DNA from: Thermus brockianus
GTDB lineage: Bacteria; Deinococcota; Deinococci; Deinococcales; Thermaceae
Length of the DNA: 64,000 bases
Direction: 5' to 3'
NCBI RefSeq assembly: GCF_001880325.1
Contig: NZ_CP016312.1
Coordinates: 620,001-684,000 of the forward strand
Below, piece after piece: positions 24,500 to 33,886 of the stretch. Numbering within the stretch: the first letter of the stretch is position 1; every line of letters starts with the position of its first letter. The notes below the pieces were generated by a model. That model made no database searches. It was not told where the DNA came from and was given only the letters and a program-made list of their open reading frames with translations. The translations under genes were made by a program, and so were the position numbers.

Positions 24500-25614
24500 A
24501 GCGGGTCGTCCTGGCCTTCGGTACCCGGCCCGAGGCCACCAAGATGGCCCCGGTCTACCTGGCCCTCAAGGACCTACCCCACCTCAAGCCCCTGGTCCTC
24601 CTCACCGGCCAGCACCGGGAGCAGCTTAGACAGGCCCTTTCCCTTTTCGGCATCCAGGAGGACCGCAATCTGGATGTAATGCAAGAACGCCAGGCCCTCC
24701 CCGACCTGGCCGCCCGCATCCTGCCCCAGGCGGCCCGGGCCCTGGAGGAGATGCGGGCGGACTACGTGCTGGTCCACGGGGACACCCTCACCACCTTCGC
24801 CGTGGCCTGGGCCGCCTTCCTGGTGGGCCTGCCCGTGGGCCACGTGGAGGCGGGCCTGAGGAGCGGCAACCTCAAGGAGCCCTTCCCCGAGGAGGCCAAC
24901 CGCCGCCTCACCGATGTGCTCACCGACCTGGACTTCGCCCCCACCCCCCTGGCCAAGGCCAACCTCCTCAGGGAGGGCAAAGGGGAGGAGGGCATCCTGG
25001 TCACGGGGCAGACGGGGGTGGACGCCGTGCTCCTGGCCGCCCGCCTAGGCCGCCTCCCCCAGGGGCTCCCCCCGGGGCCCTACGTGACCGTCACCATGCA
25101 CCGGCGGGAGAACTGGCCCCTTCTTCCAGAGCTGGCCCGGGCCCTCAAACGGGTGGCCGAGGCCTTCCCCGAGCTCACCTTCGTCTACCCCGTGCACCTG
25201 AACCCCGTGGTGCGGGAGGCGGTCTTCCCCGTGCTGAAGGGGGTGAGGAACTTCGTCCTCCTGGACCCCCTGGAGTACGGCCCCATGGCCGCCCTCATGC
25301 GGGAAAGCCTCCTCCTGGTCACCGACTCCGGGGGGCTACAGGAGGAGGGGGCCGCCCTGGGGGTGCCGGTGGTGGTGTTGCGCAACGTGACCGAAAGGCC
25401 TGAGGGGCTGGAGGCGGGCATCCTCAAGCTGGCGGGCACCGAGCCCGAAGGGGTCTACCGCACGGTGAAGGGCCTCCTGGAAGACCCCCAGGCCCTGGCC
25501 CGCATGCGGGCCGCCCCCAACCCCTACGGGGACGGCAAGGCCGGGCAAAGGGTGGCCCAGGGGGTGGCCTGGCGGCTCGGCCTTGGGCCTAGGCCGGCGG
25601 ACTGGCGCCCTTAG
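24496..25614 (+). CDS. wecB: UDP-N-acetylglucosamine 2-epimerase (non-hydrolysing)
   Basis: It interconverts UDP-GlcNAc and UDP-ManNAc. The start is the ATG overlapping the previous stop, so the protein reads [20 protein letters not shown], the classic family start. Further motifs are [53 protein letters not shown], and [28 protein letters not shown]. The length of 372 is normal. It supplies UDP-ManNAc for cell-surface polysaccharide, with the WecA-like transferase upstream. The 3' end overlaps the convergent MFS gene by 26 bases. Confidence 0.95.
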   Translation: MKRVVLAFGTRPEATKMAPVYLALKDLPHLKPLVLLTGQHREQLRQALSLFGIQEDRNLDVMQERQALPDLAARILPQAARALEEMRADYVLVHGDTLTTFAVAWAAFLVGLPVGHVEAGLRSGNLKEPFPEEANRRLTDVLTDLDFAPTPLAKANLLREGKGEEGILVTGQTGVDAVLLAARLGRLPQGLPPGPYVTVTMHRRENWPLLPELARALKRVAEAFPELTFVYPVHLNPVVREAVFPVLKGVRNFVLLDPLEYGPMAALMRESLLLVTDSGGLQEEGAALGVPVVVLRNVTERPEGLEAGILKLAGTEPEGVYRTVKGLLEDPQALARMRAAPNPYGDGKAGQRVAQGVAWRLGLGPRPADWRP

Positions 25615-26785
25615 GCCAGGGCCGGAGCTGGTAAAGGCCCACCAGGAACACCCCCCCGCCCAAGGCTAAGGCGGCCAGCCGCCCCCCCAGAAGCTCAAAG
25701 AGAAGCCCCGTGAGGTAGGCCCCCAGGGGGCCGGTGCCCAGCATGACCAGGCTGTAGACCGCCATGACCCGGCCCCTAAGGCGGTCGGGCACGGAGAGCT
25801 GCACCAGGGTATTGGCGTTGATGAGGACGGAGATCATGCCAAACCCCCCCAGGGCGAGGAAGAGGGGCACCCAGGAGGCCTGGGGCAGGAAAAGCCCCAG
25901 GTGGGCCAGGGCCAGGGCGAAGACCCCCAGGAGAAGGCGGCCTGGCCTGGGCCTTCCCGTGAAGGCCATGACCAAGGCGGCCCCCAAGGCCCCCACCCCC
26001 ACGCTGGAGACCAGGAAGCCGTAGCCCGTAGCGGAAAGCCCCAGGACCAGGCGGGCGTAGGCGGGCACCAGGGTCTGGAAGTTCATGCCCAGGAGGCTGG
26101 CAAAGAGCACAAGCCCCACCACCCTTCGCACCAGGGGGTTTTCCAGGACAAAGCGCACCCCCTCCAGGGCCTCCCGGAGGAAGCGGCCGTCCCCCTCCCC
26201 GGCCGCGGGGCCCGGGGGTACGCCCCGGAGGACCAAAAGGAGGGGGAGAAAGGACAGGGCGTTGGCCAGATAGGCCATGCCCACGCCAAAACCTGCGATG
26301 AGGAGACCGGCCAAGGCTGGTCCTAAGAGGCGGCTTAGATTGAAGCCGAAGGAGTTGAGGGCGATGGCCCCCGGGTAGCGTTCCCGGCCCGCCAACTCCA
26401 CGGTGAAGCTCTGGCGTACGGGCAGGTCCATGGCGTTCAGGGCCCCGTAGAGGAAGGCGAAGAGGAGCACGTGGCCGTAGCGCACCCAGCCGGTGAGGAT
26501 GAGAAGGGCCATGAGGAAGGCCAGAAGCATCATGCCCCCCTGGGTGAGGAGGAGGAGGTGGCGCTTGGGGTAGCGGTCCGCCAGGACCCCGGCGGGGAGG
26601 GAGAAGAGCAAGGAGGGCAAAAACTGCAGGGCCACCACCAGGCCGAGCCGTTCCGCACTTCCCGTGAGGAGGAGGACCAGCCAACCCTGGGCCGCCGCCT
26701 GCATCCAGGTGCCCATCTGGGAGGTGAAGAGGGCCAACCAGTAGGTGCGGTAGCGGGTGTCCCGGAGAAGGGCGAGGGCCAGCAC
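25589..26785 (-). CDS. MFS exporter (EntS/MFS_3-like)
   Basis: The 398 residues have about twelve membrane helices. The helix 2-3 loop has [13 protein letters not shown], the MFS motif A variant, and a related [11 protein letters not shown] lies in the C half. It resembles the EntS-type efflux proteins more than sugar or nitrate porters. The GTG start is six bases after TAGGAT (minus strand, 26792-26797); TTGATA at 26817-26822 provides a -35 with 19-base spacing. A TetR-like operator (26802-26815) fills this spacer, so expression is probably induced when a repressor is displaced by a small hydrophobic ligand. Confidence 0.88.
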   Translation of the reverse strand: MLALALLRDTRYRTYWLALFTSQMGTWMQAAAQGWLVLLLTGSAERLGLVVALQFLPSLLFSLPAGVLADRYPKRHLLLLTQGGMMLLAFLMALLILTGWVRYGHVLLFAFLYGALNAMDLPVRQSFTVELAGRERYPGAIALNSFGFNLSRLLGPALAGLLIAGFGVGMAYLANALSFLPLLLVLRGVPPGPAAGEGDGRFLREALEGVRFVLENPLVRRVVGLVLFASLLGMNFQTLVPAYARLVLGLSATGYGFLVSSVGVGALGAALVMAFTGRPRPGRLLLGVFALALAHLGLFLPQASWVPLFLALGGFGMISVLINANTLVQLSVPDRLRGRVMAVYSLVMLGTGPLGAYLTGLLFELLGGRLAALALGGGVFLVGLYQLRPWPKGASPPA

Positions 26786-26791
26786 CCCCCT

Positions 26792-26822
26792 ATCCTACCC
26801 CTGACTGACCGGTCATTATCAA
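26792..26822 (-). promoter_or_regulatory. Promoter with embedded TetR-like operator for the MFS exporter
   Basis: On the minus strand, -35 TTGATA (26817-26822) and -10 TAGGAT (26792-26797) are 19 bases apart. Between them, plus-strand TGACTGACCGGTCA (26802-26815) contains the perfect 10-base palindrome TGACCGGTCA. A 14-base site differing at one position overlaps the tmrB start at 59677-59690. Confidence 0.65.
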
Positions 26823-26845
26823 GCCGAGGCCCTGGGGAAGGGGCC

Positions 26846-26851
26846 TATACT
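26846..26851 (+). promoter_or_regulatory. -10 box (TATACT) of the M50 protease gene
   Basis: TATACT ends five bases before the ATG at 26857 and no Shine-Dalgarno is present, so the transcript is probably leaderless. The operator at 26802-26815 lies about 30 bases further upstream. Confidence 0.55.
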
Positions 26852-26856
26852 GAGGC

Positions 26857-27948
26857 ATGTTCGGCCGTGGGTTTCCCCTTTTCCGCCTCCTGGGGATCCC
26901 CATCCACCTGGACCCCTCCTTCCTCCTGGTCCTCCCCCTGCTGGCCTTCCTCATCGGTAGCAACCTGCCCCTTTACCTGGAGCTCTTCGGCCTACCCCAG
27001 GACCCTGGGCTTCTGATGGGTCCTTGGCCCTTCCTCCTGGGCCTTCTGGCCGCCTTGGGGCTTTTCCTCTCCGTGCTCCTGCACGAGCTAGGGCACGCCC
27101 TGACCGCCCGGCGCTACGGGGTGGAGACCCGGCGCATCACCCTATGGCTTCTGGGGGGCATGGCCCAGATGGAACGGCTCCCCAAGGAGCCCCGGAGGGA
27201 ACTGGCCGTGGCCCTGGCAGGGCCTCTGGTGAGCTTCGCCCTGGCCCTCCTCTTCCGCCTGGGCCGGGTGGAGGCGGGGGCCTTGGGCTTCCTCACCCAC
27301 TACCTGGCCCTGGTGAACCTCATGCTGGGCCTTTTCAACCTCCTCCCCGCCCTGCCCCTGGACGGGGGTCGGGTCTACCGGGCCCTCCTGGCCCTGCGCA
27401 AGCCCTACCTGCAGGCCACCCGCCAGGCGGCCGCCCTAAGCCAGGCGGTGGCCCTGGCCCTGGGGCTCTTTGGCCTGGTGGTCTTCAACCCCTTCCTGAT
27501 CCTCATCGCCTTCTTCGTGTACATGGCCTCGAGGGCCGAGGCTGAGTCCACCCTCCTGGCCCAGGCCCTGGAAGGCCTCAAGGTGCGTGACCTGATGACC
27601 CAAGACCCCCTCACCGTTCCCCCCGAGCTGAGCGTCCGGGAGGTACTGGGGCTGGCGCTAGCCCACCGGGTCTCGGGCTTCCCCGTGGTGGAGGGGGAAA
27701 GGGTTTTGGGAGTGGTGGGGCTGGAAGGGCTGGACGGGGCCGACCCCCAAGCCCCCGTGGGCCGCTACCTCCAACCCCCCCTGGTCCTCTCCCCCGAGGA
27801 GGAAGCCCTTACCGCCTTGGAGCGGATGGCGGAAAGAAACTACACCCGGGCCCTGGTGGTGGAAGGGGGGCGCCTCCTGGGCATCCTCAGCAAGACGGAT
27901 CTCCTGAGGGCCTTCCAGGTAAGGCTTCTCGGCCTCTCCCGGCCTTGA
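26857..27948 (+). CDS. Site-2-type M50 metalloprotease with CBS pair
   Basis: This is an intramembrane zinc protease of the SpoIVFB/S2P group that carries CBS domains. The HExxH motif is in LLHELGHALTARRYG (~residue 73), and the third ligand in NLLPALPLDGGRVYRALL (~157-172). Four to six membrane helices lie in residues 1-230. From ~245, two CBS repeats follow (VRDLMTQDPLTVPPELSVRE and the C-terminal TALERMAERNYTRALVVEGG), which usually sense adenine nucleotides. It may cleave a membrane-bound anti-sigma factor or similar substrate, but none is encoded nearby. The TRAP operon promoter overlaps its stop codon. Confidence 0.92.
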   Translation: MFGRGFPLFRLLGIPIHLDPSFLLVLPLLAFLIGSNLPLYLELFGLPQDPGLLMGPWPFLLGLLAALGLFLSVLLHELGHALTARRYGVETRRITLWLLGGMAQMERLPKEPRRELAVALAGPLVSFALALLFRLGRVEAGALGFLTHYLALVNLMLGLFNLLPALPLDGGRVYRALLALRKPYLQATRQAAALSQAVALALGLFGLVVFNPFLILIAFFVYMASRAEAESTLLAQALEGLKVRDLMTQDPLTVPPELSVREVLGLALAHRVSGFPVVEGERVLGVVGLEGLDGADPQAPVGRYLQPPLVLSPEEEALTALERMAERNYTRALVVEGGRLLGILSKTDLLRAFQVRLLGLSRP

Positions 27949-27973
27949 CAGACCTACGGGGGTGGGGTAGGTT
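27945..27973 (+). promoter_or_regulatory. Promoter of the TAXI-TRAP operon
   Basis: TTGACA (27945-27950) and TAGGTT (27968-27973) are separated by 17 bases. The -35 includes the stop codon of the M50 gene. A leader of ~25-30 bases with GGGAGGTGG precedes the ATG. Confidence 0.65.
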
Positions 27974-28002
27974 AGGGGCGCAAAAGTATACGGGAGGTGG
28001 CC

Positions 28003-28986
28003 ATGAAGAAAGCCTTTATACTCATCGGTCTTGCGCTTCTGGGCCTGGCCCTGGCCCAGAAGCCCAGGGTGGTCATCGGCACCGGGAGCACCGGCGGCGT
28101 CTTCTTCTACTACGGCACCGCCATGGCCGACATCCTCAACAAGGCCGGGGTGGTGGAGGCCCAGCCGGTGCAGACCGGGGGGTCTTACGACAACCTGCAA
28201 CTCCTGCGCGACCGCACGGGGGGCGGCACCTACTACTGCGCCCTCACCACCACGGACTCCGCCTACGTGGCCTATACCGGGGAGGAGCCCCGCTTCAAGG
28301 ATCGGCCCGCCAAGGCCCAGCGGGTCCTCTTCTACATGTACCCCTCCTTCATCCACATCGTGACCACGGAGAAGGCGGGCATCAAGGTGGTGCAGGACCT
28401 GAAGGGCAAGCGGGTCTCCACTGGCCAGCCCGGTTCCAGCACGGAGAACCTGGCCCTTCTGGTCCTCCAGGGGGCAGGGGTGAAGGTGGAGAGCTTCGCC
28501 AAGCGGGAGCGCCTGCCCGTGGCCGAGGGGGCCAAGGCCCTGGCCGAAGGCACCCTGGACGCCTTCTTCTGGGTGGGGGGCGTGCCCACCAGCTCCATCG
28601 TGGAGCTCTCCCAGACCCTGGCCCGCAAGGGGGACCGGGTGTACCTCGTCCCCGTGGACCCCAAGAGCACCACCGCCCAGGTGGTCATGAAGCGCTTCCC
28701 CGGGCTGGTGGACACCTACACCGTGCCCAAGAGCGTCTACAACACCCGCACGGATGTGCCGGGTCTGGCCACGGGCAACGTGGTGGTCTGCCCCGAAAGC
28801 CTCCCCGCCGAGGCCGGCTACGCCATGGTCAAGGCGGTCTTTGAGAACCTGGACACCCTGCGCACCGCCGTGGCCGCGGCCAAGGACACCAGCCTCGAGG
28901 CCACCGCCAAGCTCTACGGCAAGCTCCCCATCCCCTTCCACCCGGGGGCCGAGCGCTACCTGAAGGAGAAGGGCCTCATCAAGTAG
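28003..28986 (+). CDS. TAXI-family TRAP transporter substrate-binding protein (first copy)
   Basis: This is the periplasmic ligand-binding subunit of a tripartite ATP-independent transporter. The ATG at 28003 follows GGGAGGTGG; a GTG two codons earlier is less likely. The signal peptide MKKAFILIGLALLGLALAQ is followed by the TAXI hallmark VIGTGSTGGVFFYYG. The C-terminal part is VCPESLPAEAGYAMVKAVFENL. A Thermus thermophilus TAXI protein was crystallised with glutamate/glutamine bound, so an acidic amino acid is a reasonable ligand guess here. A hairpin follows the gene, before the permease. Confidence 0.93.
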   Translation: MKKAFILIGLALLGLALAQKPRVVIGTGSTGGVFFYYGTAMADILNKAGVVEAQPVQTGGSYDNLQLLRDRTGGGTYYCALTTTDSAYVAYTGEEPRFKDRPAKAQRVLFYMYPSFIHIVTTEKAGIKVVQDLKGKRVSTGQPGSSTENLALLVLQGAGVKVESFAKRERLPVAEGAKALAEGTLDAFFWVGGVPTSSIVELSQTLARKGDRVYLVPVDPKSTTAQVVMKRFPGLVDTYTVPKSVYNTRTDVPGLATGNVVVCPESLPAEAGYAMVKAVFENLDTLRTAVAAAKDTSLEATAKLYGKLPIPFHPGAERYLKEKGLIK

Positions 28987-28996
28987 TCCCAAGCCG

Positions 28997-29036
28997 CGCC
29001 CGGGTGCCCTGGGCCTCCCCAGGCCCCGGGCGTTTT
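28997..29036 (+). terminator. Intercistronic hairpin/attenuator between TRAP binding protein and permease
   Basis: CGCCCGGG (28997-29004) pairs with CCCGGGCG (29025-29032) and is followed by TTTT; the loop itself contains a second short stem (CCTGGG/CCCAGG). Because the permease has its own GGAGGCAAGG site directly after it and no promoter is visible, it probably reduces rather than stops downstream transcription, or protects the 3' end of the binding-protein mRNA. Confidence 0.65.
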
Positions 29037-29047
29037 CGGAGGCAAGG

Positions 29048-31162
29048 ATGGAACTGGAACGCCCCACAACCCCTGAAACCCCCTTGGCCCGGCTCACCCG
29101 CTGGGTGCTGATCCTGGGGGCCCTCTACAGCCTCTACCTGGTCCTCCACCCCTTCACCCCCCTGGCCAGGGCGGAGATCCCCATCCTGGACATCGTCCAG
29201 CTACAGCGGAGCACCCACGTGCTCTTCCTCCTCTTAGGAGGGTACCTGGTCTCCTTCTACCTGCCCAGGAAGCGCACCCTGGGCGCCTGGATCTACGCGC
29301 TTTTCACCCTGGTCCCCCTCTACAACTTCCTCTTCCCCAGCGTGCCCGGGGTCAGCCTCCCCTGGGAGGCCAAGGCGGTGGGCCTCCTCTACTGGGGGGT
29401 GGCGGTCCTGCCGGCCCTTCTGCCCGGCCTGAAGCGCCCCGCCGACCTCCTGGCGGTCCTCCTGGCCCTCTTCCCTACCCTGTACCAGCTCCGCTACTTT
29501 GAGGAGCTGGTCTACCGGGCGGTGCTGCCCCAGCCCTGGGACATGGCCATGTCCTTCGGCCTCATCATGCTGGTCCTGGGGCTGGTGTACCGGCTTCTGG
29601 GCCCGGTGATGCCGGTCCTGGTCCTCTTCTTCTTCAGCTACAACCTCTACGCTAACCTCTTCCCCGGGGCCTTCAAGGGAAGCCCCCAGGGGATTGACCT
29701 CCTCCTGGGCAAGACCTTCAACGAGACGGAGGCCGGCATCTACGGCCTCATCACCGGGGTTTCCGCCAAGTACCTGGTCTACTTCACCCTGCTTTCCGGG
29801 ATGATCGGGGCCCTAGGCCTGGGCAGGGTGGTGGCCAACTACGCCCTGGCCCTGGTGGGCAAACACCCCGCCACCCCGGGCCGGGTCACCGGGGTGGCCA
29901 GCGTCTTCATGGGCATGTTCTCGGGCAGCGGGGCCGCGGACACCCAGTTCGTGGCCGCCCTCACCAAGCCCCTCTACGAGCGGGCAGGGTACGAGCGTCT
30001 CATCGCCGCCGGCCTGGTGGCCACCGCCGGCACCATCGCCCTCATCACCCCCCCGGTCCTGGGCTCCATCGCCTTCATCATGGTGGAGATCCTCCAGATC
30101 CCCCTCCTGAAGGTGATCGTCATGACCATCGGCCCCGCCCTCCTCTACCTCACCACCGTCCTGGCCTTCAACGAGTTCTACGCCCGGAAGGCAGGGCTGA
30201 AGGCCGTGGCCCCGGAGCTGGGCATGAGCCGGAGGCGCTACCTCCTGCGCTACGGCTTCATCTTCCTCCCCATCCTCCTCATCGTGGCCATGCTCTACCT
30301 GGGGTACGAGGTGCGCACGGCCGCCAGCCTGGCCCTGGTCCTCTTCATCGTCCTCACCTACCTGGACCCCACCTTAAGGCCTAGGGGGGTTGGGCCGGTC
30401 CTCGAGGGGCTGGCCGAGGGCTTCCGCACCCTCCTGCCCATCGGCACAGCGGTGACCGCCGCCAACCTCATCTTCGCCATGATGGTCATCTCCGGCCTGC
30501 CCTCCAAGTTCAGCCAGCTCCTGCAGCAGGTCTCCGGGGAGAGCCTCCTCCTGGCCACCCTCATCACCGCCGTCTTCAGCCTGGTCCTGGGGATGGGAGT
30601 GCCGCCCACGGCCACCTACGTGCTCACCTCGGCCCTCACCGCCCCGGCCATCATCGCCTTGGCCAAGGAAAACGGCATCCCCGAGTCCGCCGCCATCTTC
30701 GCCACCCACATGTTCCTCTTCTACTACGCGGTCCTGGCGGACGTGACCCCGCCGGTAGCCCTTTCCGCCTACGCCGCCAGCAGCGTCTTCGGCACCAACC
30801 CCCTCCAGACCGGGGTGTACGCCGCCCGGGTGGCCCTGTCCAAGTACCTGGTGGGCTTCTTCTTCCTCCTCTCCTACTCGGGTACCGCCTTGCTCATCGT
30901 CCCCGTCCTGGAGAACTCCCCGCCGGCCGAGGCCTGGGCGATGATCCTGGAGCGCTTCCTCTCCGTGGCCGCGGGCATCATCTACCTCTCGGCCTCCGGG
31001 GCCGGGTACACCCGCAGGCCCCTAAGGCGCTGGGAGGCCTGGACCCTGGGCCTTCTGGCGGTGATGCTCTTTGTCCCCTACGGTCCCCTGAACCTCCTGG
31101 CTTTCCTCCTCGGCCTCCCCTTCTTCTTCAAGGGCTTGACGCCGGCGGGAAAGGGGGCTTAG
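29048..31162 (+). CDS. TRAP transporter fused 4TM/12TM permease
   Basis: This is the membrane component in which the small (DctQ-like) and large (DctM-like) subunits form one polypeptide of 704 residues, the usual form for TAXI systems. The N-terminal ~190 residues have about five helices; the DctM-like part starts near residue 190. Signature segments include FMGMFSGSGAADTQFVAALTKP, a conserved motif of the 12TM subunit, and VLGMGVPPTATYVLTSAL. It uses an ion gradient to import substrate delivered by the binding proteins on either side. RBS GGAGGCAAGG is present. Confidence 0.94.
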   Translation: MELERPTTPETPLARLTRWVLILGALYSLYLVLHPFTPLARAEIPILDIVQLQRSTHVLFLLLGGYLVSFYLPRKRTLGAWIYALFTLVPLYNFLFPSVPGVSLPWEAKAVGLLYWGVAVLPALLPGLKRPADLLAVLLALFPTLYQLRYFEELVYRAVLPQPWDMAMSFGLIMLVLGLVYRLLGPVMPVLVLFFFSYNLYANLFPGAFKGSPQGIDLLLGKTFNETEAGIYGLITGVSAKYLVYFTLLSGMIGALGLGRVVANYALALVGKHPATPGRVTGVASVFMGMFSGSGAADTQFVAALTKPLYERAGYERLIAAGLVATAGTIALITPPVLGSIAFIMVEILQIPLLKVIVMTIGPALLYLTTVLAFNEFYARKAGLKAVAPELGMSRRRYLLRYGFIFLPILLIVAMLYLGYEVRTAASLALVLFIVLTYLDPTLRPRGVGPVLEGLAEGFRTLLPIGTAVTAANLIFAMMVISGLPSKFSQLLQQVSGESLLLATLITAVFSLVLGMGVPPTATYVLTSALTAPAIIALAKENGIPESAAIFATHMFLFYYAVLADVTPPVALSAYAASSVFGTNPLQTGVYAARVALSKYLVGFFFLLSYSGTALLIVPVLENSPPAEAWAMILERFLSVAAGIIYLSASGAGYTRRPLRRWEAWTLGLLAVMLFVPYGPLNLLAFLLGLPFFFKGLTPAGKGA

Positions 31163-31186
31163 GGTAGGAGCGAAAGGAGAAAGGCT

Positions 31187-32164
31187 ATGAGAGGCGTGTT
31201 GCTTGCCCTTTTGGCCCTGTTGGGTATGGCTGCGGCCCAGAAGCCCCGGGTGGTCATCGCCACCGGGGGGGTGGGAGGGGTGTACTTCTACTACGGCACC
31301 ACCCTGGCCGAGGTCTGGAACAAGGCCGGGGTGGCCGAGGCCCAGGCCATCCAGACCGCGGCCTCCATCGACAACCTCCTCCTCCTGGAAACCCGCACCG
31401 GCGGCGGGACCTTCTACTGCGGCACCGTGCTCCCCGACTCCGCCTACCTGGCCTTCACCGGGCAACACGAGCGCTTCCGGGAAAGGCCTGCCAAGAGCGC
31501 CCGCATCCTCTTCGCCATGTACCCCAACTTCCTGCACATCGTGGCCCGGGAGGGGTCGGGAATCCGGGTGGTGCAGGACCTGAAGGGCAAGCGGGTCTCC
31601 ACCGGGGCCCCGGGCTCGGGCACCGAGGTGGAGGCCCTCCTGGTGCTCCAGGCGGCGGGGCTTTCCCCCAAGGACTTCGCCAAGCAGGAGCGCCTGGGGG
31701 CCCAGGAGAGCGCCAACGCCCTGGCGGAGGGCAACATTGACGCCTTCTTCTGGTCCGGGGGGCTACCCACCGGGGCCATCACCGAGCTCTCCGCCGCCCT
31801 GGCCCGGAAGGGGCAACGCATCTACCTGGTGCCCCTGGACCCCAAGAGCACCGTGGTCCAGACCTTCCAGCGGCGCTTCCCCGGCCTGGCCGGGCCCGGG
31901 GTAATCCCCAAGGCCACCTACGGGGCCCGCACCGACACCCCCACCCTGGCCTTCTGGAACCTCTTCGTCTGCCCCGAGAGCCTGCCCGCTGAGGCCGCCT
32001 ACGCCCTCACCAAGGCCACCTTTGAAAACCTGGCCACCCTGCGCCAGGCGGTGGCCGCCGCCCGGGACACCAGCCTGGAAAATGCGGTGCGCTTCGTGGG
32101 GGGCACCATCCCCTACCACGAGGGGGCCTTGCGCTACTTCCGCGAGGTGGGGGCGCTCCGCTAG
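31187..32164 (+). CDS. TAXI-family TRAP substrate-binding protein (second copy)
   Basis: This is a clear paralogue of the protein at 28003-28986. It has the signal peptide MRGVLLALLALLGMAAAQKP, then VVIATGGVGGVYFYYG, DLKGKRVSTGAPGSGTEVEALLVLQ, and the matching VCPESLPAEAAYALTKATFENL. Differences lie around ligand-contacting loops (for example TGGSYDN in the first copy against TAASIDN here), so it may broaden or change ligand range. It lies 24 bases after the permease with GAAAGGAGAAAGG as RBS. Confidence 0.93.
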   Translation: MRGVLLALLALLGMAAAQKPRVVIATGGVGGVYFYYGTTLAEVWNKAGVAEAQAIQTAASIDNLLLLETRTGGGTFYCGTVLPDSAYLAFTGQHERFRERPAKSARILFAMYPNFLHIVAREGSGIRVVQDLKGKRVSTGAPGSGTEVEALLVLQAAGLSPKDFAKQERLGAQESANALAEGNIDAFFWSGGLPTGAITELSAALARKGQRIYLVPLDPKSTVVQTFQRRFPGLAGPGVIPKATYGARTDTPTLAFWNLFVCPESLPAEAAYALTKATFENLATLRQAVAAARDTSLENAVRFVGGTIPYHEGALRYFREVGALR

Positions 32165-32176
32165 GGCCAGCCGCCC

Positions 32177-32629
32177 TTGAGCCCAGGACGCGGCAAGCCA
32201 GCAGACGGGCCTCCGGCCCAAGGAAGCCCACCCGCCAGGGGGGTGGGTGGGCTCCTCCTGGTCTTGGGGCTTGGCCTCCTCCTCGCCCTGGTGCGGGTGG
32301 TGGAGGTGGAGGAAGAAGGGAAGAAGACCTACCTCCTCCTCACCCCCTGGGACAGCGGGCGGGTGGAGTTTATGAACTCGGTAACGGGGAGGCCGGTCCT
32401 CCTGGAGTTCCGCCTCGTTCGCGGGTTCCAGGGCTTCAAGGCCTACACCGACCCGGAGACGGAGGCCTACTACACGGGCGGGGAGTACGCCTGGAACCAG
32501 GCCCTGGCTCAGGAAAGGCGGCGGGAGCTCCGCTACTGCTCCCAGGTGGGGCTGGCCCTACGGCTGGGCGGCACCTGGTTCCCGGTGGAAGGGGGGTGCC
32601 TCAGGGTCCGCCTCCTGTGGCCCCCCTAG
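32177..32629 (+). CDS. DUF1850 protein associated with TAXI-TRAP transport
   Basis: DUF1850 proteins are commonly encoded next to TAXI-TRAP genes; their role is unknown. The open frame starts at TTG 32177, but GTG 32243 (VGGLLLVLGLGLLLALVRVV) gives a product that begins with its membrane helix and may be the true start. After the helix come EEEGKKTYLLLTPW, VEFMNSVTGRPVLLEFRL, and TGGEYAWNQALAQ, typical of the family. The stop codon shares CTAG with the stop of the convergent HtrA gene. Confidence 0.82.
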   Translation: MSPGRGKPADGPPAQGSPPARGVGGLLLVLGLGLLLALVRVVEVEEEGKKTYLLLTPWDSGRVEFMNSVTGRPVLLEFRLVRGFQGFKAYTDPETEAYYTGGEYAWNQALAQERRRELRYCSQVGLALRLGGTWFPVEGGCLRVRLLWPP

Positions 32630-33840
32630 CGGAGGACCTGGGGGACCACCTTCAGGGTGAGGGTGCGGCCCTGGCGCCAGACCTCGAGGACCACCGCCTC
32701 ATTGGGCTTCTTGGCGTAGAGGACCTGGCGTAGCTGGGCGATGGAGGTGAGGGCCACCCCATCCGCCTTGAGGAGCACATCCCCGTCCACCCCCACCTGG
32801 AGGGTCTCCCCGCTGGCCAGCTGGACGTAGGCGAAGCGGGTGGGGGGGCGGAGGCCAGCCCGCTCGGCGGGGCTATTTCGCTCCACCTCCTGCACCATGA
32901 GGCCGCTTGCGGGCAGGTTGTACTGCTGGCGTAGCCTCTCCGGGTACACGGAGAGGGGGATGAGGGCAACCCCAAGCCGGGGCCGGGAGCGGATGATGGC
33001 CTCAGCGGTGAGGGTCTTGCCCGCCCTAAGCTCCGGCAGGTACTGCTTCACCAGGTTGATGGGCAGGGCGAAGCCCACCCCGGCGAACTGGGCCGCCCCC
33101 ATCTGGCCCGTGGGGGTGAAGATGGCGGTGTTGATGCCGATCACCTCCCCCCGGGAGTTGAGGAGGGGCCCACCGGAGTTGCCAGGGTTGATGGCGGCAT
33201 CCGTCTGGATCACCTGGGGCACCAGGCCGGAGTCATCCCCGATGGCCCCGGGGTTCTCGCGGATGGCGGAGACAATCCCCTGAGTCACGGTGAACTCCAG
33301 GCCAAAGGGGTTACCCATGGCGATGGCCTTCTGCCCCACGCGGATGCGGTCCGAGTCCCCTAGGACCAGAGGCACCAGCTTCTCCCGAGGGGCGTCCACC
33401 CGCAGGAGGGCTAGGTCCAGGGGCGGGGCTGCCCCCACCAGGCGGGCGGTGTACTCCTTAGGGTCGTTGTGGAACTTCACCGTGATGCGGCTTGCCCCCT
33501 CCACCACGTGGTAGTTGGTGAGGATGTAGCCCTCCTTGTCAATGACGAACCCTGAGCCCGTGCCCTCCTGGGGAGGCAGGAAGGGGGCAAAGAACTCAAA
33601 CCCCGGGGGAAGCTGCACGTTCTGGGGGCGGGCCACCACCCCTACGTACACCACTCCGTCCCCGTAGCGCTCCACGATTTCCACGGTGTTGCGCTCGTAC
33701 TCCAGAAGCCCGGCCTCGGCAGGGGCCGCCTGGGAAGCCTGGGGACGCTGGGTCTGCCCGTTCCCAAGCCCCCACCAGAGCACCGCCCCGGCCATGAGGG
33801 AGAGCACCAGAAAACCCACGAAAGAACGCCCGAGGTTCAT
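32626..33840 (-). CDS. HtrA/DegP-type S1C serine protease with PDZ domain
   Basis: This is an envelope quality-control protease. An N-terminal membrane anchor or uncleaved signal (residues ~7-25) is followed by a trypsin-like domain with the catalytic triad His in LTNYHVVEGA (~112), Asp in LDLALLRVD (~142) and Ser in NPGNSGGPLLN (~220). One PDZ domain fills ~290-400 (VEVERNSPAERAGL-like segment and AQLRQVLYAKKPNEAVVLEV). The 404-residue length and single PDZ are typical of DegS/HtrA-like anchored forms. AGGAGG precedes the ATG. A near-palindrome lies 20 bases upstream at 33860-33881. Confidence 0.94.
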   Translation of the reverse strand: MNLGRSFVGFLVLSLMAGAVLWWGLGNGQTQRPQASQAAPAEAGLLEYERNTVEIVERYGDGVVYVGVVARPQNVQLPPGFEFFAPFLPPQEGTGSGFVIDKEGYILTNYHVVEGASRITVKFHNDPKEYTARLVGAAPPLDLALLRVDAPREKLVPLVLGDSDRIRVGQKAIAMGNPFGLEFTVTQGIVSAIRENPGAIGDDSGLVPQVIQTDAAINPGNSGGPLLNSRGEVIGINTAIFTPTGQMGAAQFAGVGFALPINLVKQYLPELRAGKTLTAEAIIRSRPRLGVALIPLSVYPERLRQQYNLPASGLMVQEVERNSPAERAGLRPPTRFAYVQLASGETLQVGVDGDVLLKADGVALTSIAQLRQVLYAKKPNEAVVLEVWRQGRTLTLKVVPQVLR

Positions 33841-33886
33841 GCGCCACCTCCTGGCCTTACCCTAAGCCCCGGGGGTTAGGGGGCGA

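Noticed and set aside
33860-33881. Near-palindrome CCCTAAG..GTTAGGG upstream of the HtrA gene
   Set aside because: Arms match with one central mismatch pair, but there is no promoter geometry or second copy to support an operator, and no T-run for a terminator.
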